From the NCBI GenBank assembly GCA_964023205.1, contig OZ026835.1, positions 15,520,414 to 15,584,413 on the forward strand: a DNA stretch of 64,000 nucleotides, given 5' to 3'. Shown here piece by piece: positions 46,781 to 58,000 of the stretch. The position numbers and the translations under genes are program-made. The DNA is from Lutraria lutraria (lineage: Eukaryota > Mollusca > Bivalvia > Venerida > Mactridae). The notes below the pieces were generated by a model. The model was given only the letters and a program-made list of their open reading frames with translations. It made no database searches and was not told the origin of the DNA. Position 1 is the first letter of the stretch. Every line of letters begins with the position of its first letter.

Positions 46781-47055
46781 AAGGAGAAAATATTAGCTTG
46801 GAAGAAAGAAGAGATTTTTATAAAATTTAAATATCAGGAGGAAAGAAATTGATCTCGACAGAACATGATAGTAGGCAAAGTATGTACATATGTATCCCTA
46901 CTCTTATTTCGAATTACTTTTCTTGTGTCTTAATCGTGCTCGACTTAAAGCACCGACACACGCCTTAATCGTTTCACTGTGATTTTCTAAACAGTACTGG
47001 GCTCGGTAGTTAGTAAGGGACACTGAAAAGGCATCCCTGAAATATAGGAAGACGA

Positions 47056-47126
47056 AGACGAGAGTTGAGCAAACGATTAACCGATTGGTAGTCCAGCGCG
47101 TTACCACTAAACCACCGACCTACCCT
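47056..47126 (-). repeat. tRNA-derived SINE head, E2 copy
   Basis: Paralogue of 26672-26742, with TGGTTTAGTGGTAACGCG conserved and the B box eroded. Confidence 0.5.
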
Positions 47127-49443
47127 CATTTGAATGAGCTCTAATAAGTTTATATATTACTATTTCAATATATTAAATGAATTTGGATAGATAATCTTAC
47201 TTGGGTCTTGAAATAAATCACAATCTGAAGCCCAGCAAACTGAAATAAAGGACAAATAATGTAGCAGCATCAGTTGGGTTATTCACGGCGGTCCTCATAG
47301 TGTTAACTCTGTTTCACCTGTAACACCTGTTCAGCAATAACGTATAATCTAAATGCTAAAACTTGACTATACATGTATCGTGATCAACCATTGTAAATGT
47401 TCAACCCGTTAAATTTGTTCTGTAAGCAATCTGTATGAAATATTTATTTTAATTTGTTATTAATTGTAGCAAACATCTTATCAAGTCGTGTCACATCATC
47501 GTTATGATGTTTGACAGCATTTTTTTTTCTTTAGTCTAAGAATGCAAAAAAAATAGAACAGCGGTGAATGGTTGAATTAGAGTTACAGCTGATCGTAAAA
47601 AAAGTGCTAACTATTGAAAAAAGGAACATTAATATATACCTTTAATTGAACACACACAGATAAGCAATTGTAGTAAAATTAAATCCCCGACCATTTTGAA
47701 ACCTACGTTCGCGAAGCCTGGATTAAGTTTGTTTCATAACAAGGAAAAATAAATATCTGCACGCGGGATCTGTGTGTACATGCATTAGGTATGTTGTATT
47801 GTTTATGAATCAATTTATCCTTATCTGCTAGTATGACAAACGTATGAGCAAAACAAATTCCAAACGGCGTCAATAATATGGTCAGTTTGTGTTTATTCAA
47901 ATTAAAGGTTCCGGTCAAGATGAATACAGACACACACACTTTTATGAAGAATTTTGGTTCATGATGTTGTATTTGAAGAAATATGGAAGAGAAAGAAGGT
48001 AATGTTCGATTTGTATAAAATATTCAGTGCCAGAGGTGATTTATTTTATCAGTATTTAGATGTAGTCTTATTTACCAACTTAGCCAACAGGTAGACAAAA
48101 TACGTCAAATAAAACAAGGAAGAGATTGAGATAAGTTTGTAACTAAAGTTAGAGTACATTGACCTGCGTAGCTTTATCAGTGTAGCGACAATTTTAAGTG
48201 TTATTTGAATTCAACAATAAGATTCCACTACTGTCTCGCTAAGATGCTGATATCAGTACTGGTATCTAACCACATCGTATTGTTTTCACTTTATCTGATT
48301 TATCCTTAGGCTATTAAATTATCCATCGAATATGTCTTCCCGTGATAAGCTCGTGGTATACATGATACTTAAATGGTCTATATGTAATCGAAGCTCTGTG
48401 TATATATAGCAATTAACTGTGTGGTTAGACTTAAATTAGTAAATACGATTTTTTTAACTCTATGCAAATACATGACATGTCGAAGTTACTTCAACTAAAA
48501 CAAATTTTCATTTTTCACTTGTCGTTTCTTCTATCTTTTCATTACCTTACAGTACAAACTGTAGTAATATTTGGTATACGTTTTAGGCAGAGCTGATATA
48601 AGATAAACAACCAACTCTAGATCTAAACATCTCATTTTGCGTCATGACTTTTCGGGTAAAAAAGTTAAAAAGTAACATAACGGTGTCAACCTAAATACGA
48701 AAGTCGAAATCAATGAGTACTTTCAAGTATTTTCTGCACTGGTATCATTGGTATCCAATAGTGGCTTCATCAGAAAATAATATATAAGACATTTTTCTTT
48801 CACATTATCACTCCTGAAATGTTCTCCCTTTTTGTCCCTCTTTCTTGACTTTATAATGTTTCATTATAGTGTCTCTCTTTGAATCATAATCAAGACATAA
48901 CTGTCATATTCCTCAGTAGAACAGAACATGTACTTAATTAGACATCGTCGTAAACAACATACAAACAAACATACAGACACAAGGTAATGGAAATACATAT
49001 CAAACTACATATATTATGAGAGCGTTCAAATAATAATACACCACCCATAAAAATATTACAACAAAGTAAAGTTAATGTTAGTCGTGTTATGCAGTGCATA
49101 CATATATCATTGTAACAGGGTTAAACTTAATTTGTATTTATCTGATTTCATTAATCAAACGCATGAATGCAACATTTAGCAAGTCTTGACAGCACTGTCT
49201 TCTTATCTGAATTAATAAGGGATATATTGTGACGGTCAAGCTTTGGAAGCCTCTCCGAGTTGACTGTGTTTGGTAACGTGTCCTTCTGTTACTGGTAAAT
49301 TACTCAAATGGAGTTGAGTCTCAATAATGTCACAACTCAATAAAACTATTTTAGTTCTAAACTTATTAAGTATACAATAAAAACGCTGCTCATAAGTTCA
49401 TACGGAGTTTATTTTGCGTGTAATTTCAACACCATTTAAATCA

Positions 49444-49598
49444 AACAAGTTAGTTGCCAGAATAAATCAATAATCAATGTTTGTGAAGTTGGCGGCCGGG
49501 ACGATGAAAAAAAAGGTTTTCGGCGAAATTGCGTACCTACGCTAGGCCGCCAACTTCACAAACATTGATCATTGATTTATTCTGGCAACTAATTTGTT
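49444..49598. repeat. Palindrome with 54-bp arms ending block E2
   Basis: Arms 49444-49497 and 49545-49598 are inverted copies with very few mismatches; the spacer is 47 bases. The outer part of each arm is receptor 3'-flank sequence (TTAGTTGCCAGAATAAATCA) and the inner part is GTGAAGTTGGCGGCC. The inner motif is close to GTGAAGTTGGCAGCC, the monomer of the foldback element at 5995-8078. Because flank itself is inverted, this is an inverted duplication and not a simple insertion. Confidence 0.8.
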
Positions 49599-49599
49599 A

Positions 49600-52260
49600 T
49601 ATCATTGCAACTTCTTTCATATCAATGTTTACCTAGGAGAGCCTATAACACTGACCCAGAAATAATCTAGACAGATATTCCGACCATATACACGATACAT
49701 AATTGGACAATGTTAGAATCGTTTGATCTTTTTCACGTAAATCCACACAAGTACAGAATCAATCAAATTTAGTCCCTGTCATGAAGTGTTAATGCCAACA
49801 TAATAATTATGATTAGGTTACGTTGGCACATAAAATAAAATTCGTTATCAGCAGGATTCTGAGTCTGAGTCAGTATCCCGGGACAAGCAATGCCGTTATC
49901 GTAGAGTTCTAAGTGTATTGGCTATACGCCAATTGGAAATAAGATAATATAATTTTAACTTAATAAACAGTACAATGGACTAAAGTTGAATGTTGTCGTA
50001 ATTTTGGTTTCACTCGGACAGTTATAAATCCGATATATCTTATCCATATGGTAGAACTATCAACTGCCCGACGACCACATAAACGTTGTATCTGTCGTCG
50101 GTAATTAGTTAGGAAAAATAACTTAAACTGAAGTATCATCGATAAAAACGTGTATTCCACGAGTAGGCAATTCAAACTTAGTCACGAGTGTTTTTACGTA
50201 GTTTATAGTTTCAAACTTCCTTTTCCACTGAACCTAAAAATAACCATGATATAAAATACTAAAATCATGTTTCGGTCAAATATGTTATCATCTTGACATT
50301 TATAAATAAGCAGATCTTTCATGGCATTTTTGCATCCTGTCAAAGTCGATCATTAGGTAAATTTCGCAATTATTAACATATCTAACGATTAAACATACTA
50401 AAATTATTATATAACATAGACCTACAAAATTGATGACATTAATATCTAAAAGTACGCAAAAGAACGTTTCCTGAACAGTTAGTGGTATGTTTTAAGCTAC
50501 AACCTGACTGCTTTAGATATGATACAATGTTGTAATATTGATACATGTAATTATATTCTAACTAAGATTCAAGAACGTCTTAACTTTAGATCTGAATGTC
50601 GCTTTCAAGAGTATGTGTATAACTCCCACAAATCCCACACATAAACCACTAGCACACTGAGGATGTGTAATGTGTAGGACAAAGAAACTAAAATTAAATC
50701 AAACTACTTATGTCTCCGATGATTTATAGACACGTATTTTGCCTCGTGAATTATGCTCGTAATTTCTTTTAATTGTGACTGATGTGCTAATTGTTATAAA
50801 GTACAATACATGCCCCTGAAACTGTGGCAGGGAGAATTCATTTATATTAAACGATTAAGTGTTATGGTCGTGTTATAAGTAACTAATCCAACTGCTTTTA
50901 ACATTTACTAGGAACATGCCTCCAAATATTACGTTTGCACTGAAGAGTGATATAAACCTATGACCTCTGTTGTTAACAAGTTGAATAAAGGAACACTGCT
51001 ATTGCATGCTTGATATGAAGTACATTATATTGATAACGATCCTATTTTAGTATGCTTACACAATGTTTGGTTGAACTTGAAAATGCTATGAATCTTCTAC
51101 CCTACCCTCTAAAGTATAAAATGCGGAGCATTCATAACTGTCAACTAAATTCATTTGCAATCACGGTCTAAGTATACAGCGTTTTCAATTACGTGACCAC
51201 GCCATGTATCTATGATCTAAAACGTTTTTAACTCTTCTCTTCACTCCATTACAGGTTATTTTTTCATATAGGTTATCACTTAAGATCGTCCATTACAACT
51301 ACAGCTTATTATTATTTATCTTTGTTGAAATCCATTCTATGTTTTGTTTAATGTATATGTAATGTGAATTGTACATGTATTGTAAACTGTTGGGCTTTGT
51401 GCCTTGTGTTTGAAATAAATATCTCTCTATCTACAATTGCCTGAAAAGATTATACCGCAGAAGTGGATTTGTGACTGCATAGATTACATAATCATACATC
51501 AACCATCACGGTTTACTTTAACACTCATGCCATCATCTTTTTAGAACATGGTTCACAGTTAATAACTACAATAAACAATTAGAGATTTCTGGGTGGTCTA
51601 GTGCGCTGGACAAACATGTTATCATGCGAACCCGGTCATACAGTTCATTTGATTTTCTTCCAAACATTGAGAAGTTGCCGGCTCTTAGTGGGCGGTTAAG
51701 AAAGTACTGATTAGAATATAGGCCAAGAAAACTGGTTAAGTGATCCGGCCGCCGAATAATTATAACAGAAATAATTATTATTGGAAAACGGCGATAAACC
51801 CACTGAAACGTAAAAGTATTGTGTAATTATGTCAGAATGTAGCTGACCTGTATTTGCATGTTCCTAAATATCAACGATACTAATATATTAAATTACGGAC
51901 CATTCTTAAACGTCATTAGTGTACATCTAAATCGTAATTCATCTAGCCCTTCCAATTAACGTACATTTCGGTTTCTTAGTTTAATTGAAAAATAAAAATA
52001 ATCCAGGTTAAGCAACACGTATACATGTAATATTTTATATATTAGAATGTCTAAAATCATGCTTTATAATATAAGAGACAAATCAAATAGGCAATTGAAT
52101 ATAAAGCATTAAACAAAACATTTTATACTAGGCAACATATGACTCCATTGCATGTGCAATAGAGTCATATTTAATGACTTCAAATAGATTTTGTTACTGT
52201 TGTCACATTCTAATTGTAATAGAAAAATACGCATCTGTTCATCACTTAGCGAAAACTGTA
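49600..52260. other. No supported gene; LINE 3' end near 51200-51430
   Basis: AT-rich. A plus-strand stretch ending GTTTGAAATAAATATCTCTC at about 51408 resembles a LINE 3' end. At 51595-51625 GGTGGTCTAGTGCGCTGGAC resembles a tRNA A box. Nothing else can be supported. Confidence 0.4.
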
Positions 52261-52277
52261 ACTTAGCCTTATAGTTG

Positions 52278-52480
52278 ACCCGCATCCATGGTCGAGTGGT
52301 TAAGGTCGCTGACTTCAAATCACTGTAACATCTCACTGACATAGGGTCGTGGGTTCGAGTCCAGCTACCGACCATGTCTCTTTATGTTACAATGTAGGCA
52401 ATTGCTTACGGAGGATGGGAGTCTAGTACTGGTTCTTCCCAGGAACGATGGTTAGTTGAACTGTCAGTCTCATATGACTC
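52278..52480 (+). repeat. tRNA-derived SINE
   Basis: GGTCGAGTGGTTAAGGTCGC is a good A box and GGTTCGAGTCC (52352-52362) a perfect B box. The ends GGTCG and CGACC can pair. The head is followed by a non-tRNA body (TTACAATGTAGGCAATTGC onward). The long variable region suggests a Leu- or Ser-type tRNA ancestor. Confidence 0.65.
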
Positions 52481-52801
52481 ATCTGGCGACGTCAGAATAA
52501 TCGTATATTTAATATTCGTTCAGAGCATCCAAATACAACTAAAAGTACGTACTATGTACATTTTTTATTTGTGCAAGAATATTGGATACATACTTTTGAT
52601 GGTACGGATATGTTATACATGTATATCTTTCATTTTGTTTTTTTATTGTGTTCTTTGAGAAATATCATAATTGACAATCGAGGTCTAGTTTCTTTAAACA
52701 CAATTTAAAGACAAGATACACGATGCTGATCACATGTAAATACTTTAAGGTCATATTTCTTCCTTATGATTCAAAATGATATTTCCCACCAAATTAATAT
52801 A

Positions 52802-52896
52802 ATGTCCGTGAAGTTGGCAGCCCAGCAGCCTAGCAGCGTGAATTTGGCATCCCAGCAGCCTAGCAGTCCAGCAGCGTGAAGTTGGCTGCCCAGCAG
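52802..52896. mobile_element. Terminal fragment of the foldback family
   Basis: Starts ATGTCCGTGAAGTTGGC, identical to the end of the element at 5995-8078, and contains about two and a half of its monomers before similarity stops. No opposite end is present. Confidence 0.8.
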
Positions 52897-53324
52897 AAGA
52901 GTTAGGTATGTTTGCAAATGACAAGGCATGGTAATCTAAAAGGATTTTTAACTAGTATTGTCTGAAAATAAACGACAGTATAAAATTTCGAGATATAGGA
53001 ACGTACACGTATGCGTCTGTATTTTCATAATGAAATTTAATTTAATTCATTGACAATAGTTTGTCTTATAGCTATTTCAGTGTCAGACAATCTTCGATGA
53101 AAATATGAAATGTCATGAGACAAGCTGCCTAGTTTTGGAAACCACATTACAGCTCGGGCAGGAGAAATTTCTAGCTATTCTGAATAATCAATTTGATCCT
53201 ACCTGGAGATATCAATAAATGTGAAACGTCAAGTAAATTAAACAACAAGGAAAACCTCCTAAACTCAATTTTGAAATCTTAATATCTTCAATAATCAAAC
53301 CAACAAGATGTGTTTTAAAACACA

Positions 53325-54060
53325 ATGTCCGTCAAGGGGACCTTTGACATGAAACTGCACAGATCTTGTGTAGGTTGTCATGAGGGACCAGCATGTGAAG
53401 TTTGATGATTGTAGGTACAAGCCTTTTGGTTTCATAGGCATGGTTAAAGTTTGGTACAGACAAACAAAGGGCCTTAAATTTGCTGAAAATGATGGGCTGG
53501 GGAACTAGATGGCAATATTTCTATCGTATTTAGAAGGCGTTGTGCACAGAAGAGTATTTCCCTATTACATATGCACAAAATATACAGAGACCATAAATCC
53601 TCAAAAAAAACAATAAAATCACAAAACCCGGAATATATGTTTTGTGGTTATTGTTGACAATAAGTCGGTGAAAGTTTCGTCGAAATCACATAAGAAATAT
53701 AGAAGGAGTATCACAGAAGAAATCTAAGACAAAAATAAACAAAGGGCCATGGAACTTCCAAAAATGTACAAATCACAAAACCCGCACAGTATGTGCTGGG
53801 GAACTGGGTGACAATAGTTCTATTAAAGTTGGGTCAAAGTCTCTTGAGAGATGTAGGAAAAATACAAACAAAATAGTATGTCTCTATATATTATATATAT
53901 GCACAAAATAAACAAAGGGCCACAATTCCGTCAAAAATGATCGAATCACAAAAGCTCGACAATGTGCGCTTGGTAACTTGAAAACAATAGGGTTCCATGA
54001 AAGTTCGATCAAAGTCACTTGATAAAAGTTGTAAACACGACGAATCTGGACTTAATGGAC
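53325..54060. repeat. Dispersed repeat with ~170-bp internal tandem units
   Basis: Opens with the TGACCTTTGAC-type repeat also at 37320-37500, then three diverged ~170-bp units. Each begins AACAAAGGGCC, followed by a TCACAAAA stretch, GG(T/G)AACT and GTCAAAGT. Interspersed elements with a tandem core of this size are known in bivalves. Confidence 0.55.
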
Positions 54061-54529
54061 ATACCGGAAGTATTGAATTATATGGAGTTACTGGTTTAAA
54101 GGATTTAAAGAAACAGTATAATCTTTCTGTTCCATATAAGTGTTTTACTTTAGTAATATGACCAGTTGTTGGTGCTGTTTGTTTAACCTTTTAGGGTCTA
54201 GTTTTTGGAATACTTATTGTTTAATTATTTAGCATTTTTATCGAATCGTGATAATACATTTAACCTGCGTTTGTATTTGTTAAAAGTGTTTCAATCCTGC
54301 CCCAAAAACACAATCTTTACTTATATAATATTCCCCCATATATACTATTTTAATATTTTGTACATATAATAGTCCCCATATATACAATCTTAATACAATT
54401 ATATACAATATTCCCTTATATGTTAAATCTTAATACAAACATAATATGTAATAAAGAGATTTCTCAGAACAGGCGTTTTTGCACACGAAACCATTGTTGT
54501 TGGGTATAAAAATGTGACGTGTGTTACAT

Positions 54530-54670
54530 TTGTGAATGGTTTTTTTTGTATGTAGGTGTATGTATGGGAGAACAGTTATTTATTATACATATATGTTGAA
54601 AATATGTTGTAAATATGTTATCCTCATGGGCCAATTGGCCTAATGGATTTGTAAATAAACCATCTATCAT
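54530..54670 (+). mobile_element. LINE 3' end
   Basis: GGGCCAATTGGCCTAATGG followed by GTAAATAAACCATCTATCATTATCATC, the usual look of a LINE 3' terminus with a short repeat tail. No coding part recognised upstream. Confidence 0.4.
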
Positions 54671-54950
54671 TATCATCATATACATATATAATGTTCCACA
54701 TATATCTTAATACAGTGTTGATAACACGAAAATAAATATTCCATGTAGTTTAACACCGACATGAGGTTTTACATGGTAGGTGTGCTAAGTCACGCAGATA
54801 TTAAAAGCCAAGTACATTGATCAACAGTTCGCGAATAGATAGATATTGTCAATTGCAAGTATACTATCAATCTTATGACTTCGAGATTCTATGTGATAAA
54901 GTGACACTCAATGATATTAATCCTTTGGAGATGATTGACTCTGAATTTAT

Positions 54951-55098
54951 TTAAATCAATTCGTATGTAGACTTTTCTGCACGTGTTTCATCATTTAGGC
55001 TTGTGTATGCACTTTCTGGATTGTCATTATCTTCCACATTGTTACCAGGCATCACTATGTTCTCAAACTCCTGGTTCACGTAGGTTGGTTGTGTATTT
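54951..55098 (-). CDS. Receptor D terminal exon with ITIM-type motifs
   Basis: 148 nt, acceptor TATTTAAG, TAA at 54951-54953, 48 residues. TYVNQ fits the Grb2 SH2 pattern YxN. SAYTSL and STYELI both fit the strict ITIM pattern (S/I/V/L)xYxx(I/V/L). They are ten residues apart, slightly more than the 6-8 of a classical ITAM, with acidic residues before the first. An AATAAA overlaps the stop codon; a later signal was not located. Confidence 0.75.
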
Positions 55099-58000
55099 CT
55101 TAAATAGATCAATAAAATTCCATTTCAATGTATACCATAACTTTGTGAAACATTAAAGTGGGACAATTTTCTCAAATGCATAACAGTCACATCACTTTTA
55201 TTTACATCTAAGTCTAGTTTGATTTTAACAATAGCAATGCGGTCAGAAAAATAGTCAGGCGAATCGCTATCATATACAGACATAGGATATATTTAACAAA
55301 AATATTTTATACTTACGCATTTGGCGAAGCTCTTGATTGTTCTGCAAAAGACGAAATATACAAACTCTAACATAAGAACTATTAACAGTCAACTAAGGGA
55401 GTCATGAGATTTCCTAAAGAATAGACATGAGGTAACCTAGAAGAATTTCTGCCAATGAAAAACGTGAAACATGCAAGTAGATCTAATACTGTATTATGTA
55501 GTATAAGTATATTAGTTATTTGCATACATGAAAGCTCTAAATACATTTGGCACATAAAATCTAGATGTACCTTGGTTTAAGTTCGCTCTCCTTAACTTCA
55601 ATGTTATATAACCTAAGTACCCAATCAGCAACAGATTGATCACACCAAGTACAACACCGACTATGATAGTTCTTGTGTCTGTTGTACTTCCTTTACATTT
55701 CAATTCTGAAGAAAAAACAAGCATGACAATTGCAATTGTGTGCGTCTTTGGTGGAAATATTATCAAATACAGACTGATCTCATCATAACTTAAGTCAGAC
55801 AGTTTTAGACCATTTGGTTTAAGCATAAAAAGTAAAACTACCATACATGAATGAATTTAAATCTAAATTTTGTAATATTATAGATAGAAATCGAGTCGTG
55901 AGTCGTGACGAAAGGTCGAAGATTGTTCCATTCTTTAAGATAGGGATAAGTAATTCAATGACCAAGTACATTACTAAACATGACCTTACATTTGTAGGCC
56001 ACTGTTGTAAGAGACCTACGTGGTCCTGAAATCAGTTCGCCTCACTATAGTAACATTATTAAACTGAATTGTGTTGGTTCGTATCCTTAATATTGCCACT
56101 ATTTTTTTGCATTGCTCATGATTTCGGTGCATTTATGTTAAGAAGGGTATATACATGTATGATTTTCTTTATGCAATCAAAATCAAATTCTTTTCAAATG
56201 GCACTCCTAAGTATGCAGGCGATGTCATGTTATTATGAAGCAAACTATTTGATTCTGACAGTGTCTCCAGTACAGACACTGCTAACGAAGGAGTAATTAA
56301 AATTGAAATTACATGAAATTAGATGAAATACATATGATATTCATTCCAAATATCAAAATAAAAGATTGCAGTTAAAATAAAATGCCAAAAATCAATTAAA
56401 AAAGGAAAGGTAAAAGCGTTGACATGGAGTTCGAACCCGTAACATCTTGACTAACAGACTGCCTAATTAACAAGGTTAGCGCCTTTATCAATTAAGCTTA
56501 TACCTGATATTTATATATTACGTAAACCATCGAAACGTTCCGAAATGCCACTCACCCTTCAGAATGGACTTAGCTGACCTTTGATCATTCACAGGTCGTT
56601 GTCGGACTATAATCGTGCATTTAACATATACTCGTATAACTAAAACACAACATTGAGCTAGAAGGCAACCGATTTAAAACAAACAGATCAACAATCAAAT
56701 GACGAAGGAATCAAAATATACTATTTATATAACTTCAATCACATTTACAATAAATGCTTATAGGTTTTATATACAAAACAAAATATACTATTTCATACAC
56801 AAAATAATTCACATATGAATGAATGAACTGGAAGTTTTAAACCAAGATATGCAGACACTTAAAATTATTTACCGTCGGACGAATCAAGTACAGTGAGGCA
56901 AAAACTAGCATAGGAAGTACATGTTGTTGACATTGTACGTAGTCTCCCTATATTTCTTTAAAAGAATTATAAATGAATACTATACAAGAATATGAATTTA
57001 TAAAAGCAATATAGCAATGTGTGTACCCGGTGTTACTTGAACAGATTCAGACACTGCCTCAGTTGTCGCCGTTGTTGTTTTCGTGATTGTTTCATCTTCA
57101 TTAAAAGAAAATATGCGTCATTTATTGTAATTCGTTATTCTTCACTTTATTTGATTTGATTTACACTAAGGTATGCAGACACTTTTACTGCCGGACAAAT
57201 CAACTACGGTGAGTCAAAAGTAAAAGTATAGAACTATAATTTGTGTATTATTTCCATTCTATAAAAGATTGTGATACATGTACCTGATGTCTCTGGAACA
57301 GATTTTGACATTGCTTCAGTTGTCGCTGTTGGTGCGTTCGTGTTTGTTTTGTCTTAAATTAGAAAAATGAAAATGCGCGTCATTAATTGGGTTTTTTATA
57401 TTCTTCATTCAAATTGATTTACATTCTATTTTAACAGAGAGTCCTTAAAAAGTATTACCTATATAACTAAATATACACATCCGCACGATAGTCTTTTTAT
57501 TTACAATTGAAATATAGGAAATCATTTATAATCGCGACACTTACACAATTAATGCATTTACGCACATTACATTATTACACATGTTGTCAATGTTTACAAT
57601 CGATTAGGTTATATGTTACAACCAAACATGATTTGTCATAAAATATGTGAGTCTCCTTATCTTGATTGTATAGATTATGTTGCAGATCATGTCATAATTA
57701 CACTGCTCAACTTTTAATATCGGTCAATACGGTGTACTCTGAATAGTGAATACTAGTACTTTTTGGAGCAGGAGAATCAACCATATTTTTGATAATGTAC
57801 ACATGTATGAGAGGCGTAAAATATAAATCGAAAATATTACGAAATCTCACATTTTATATCATATTTATCCTTGATTACCCTGAATATCTTAAAGGTGTCA
57901 TATGTTTACGTATGGTAACGTGCGTTAGCAATGCAAATTCCTCTTTGTATATGTCCTCGGTGTTTTTTCTCTTTATCTATATGGACATTTAACTCGTCAG

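Larger units (their letters stand above)
45600..49460. repeat. Block E2, diverged copy of E1 plus receptor 3' flank
   Basis: Collinear with 25330-30381, then from 49170 with the receptor 3' flank at 1-280 and 30382-30670. It stops at the palindrome 49444-49598; no tail exon follows. Confidence 0.7.

Noticed and set aside
52278..52376. Functional tRNA gene
   Set aside because: Good A and B boxes, but followed by a SINE body and with no clean cloverleaf.
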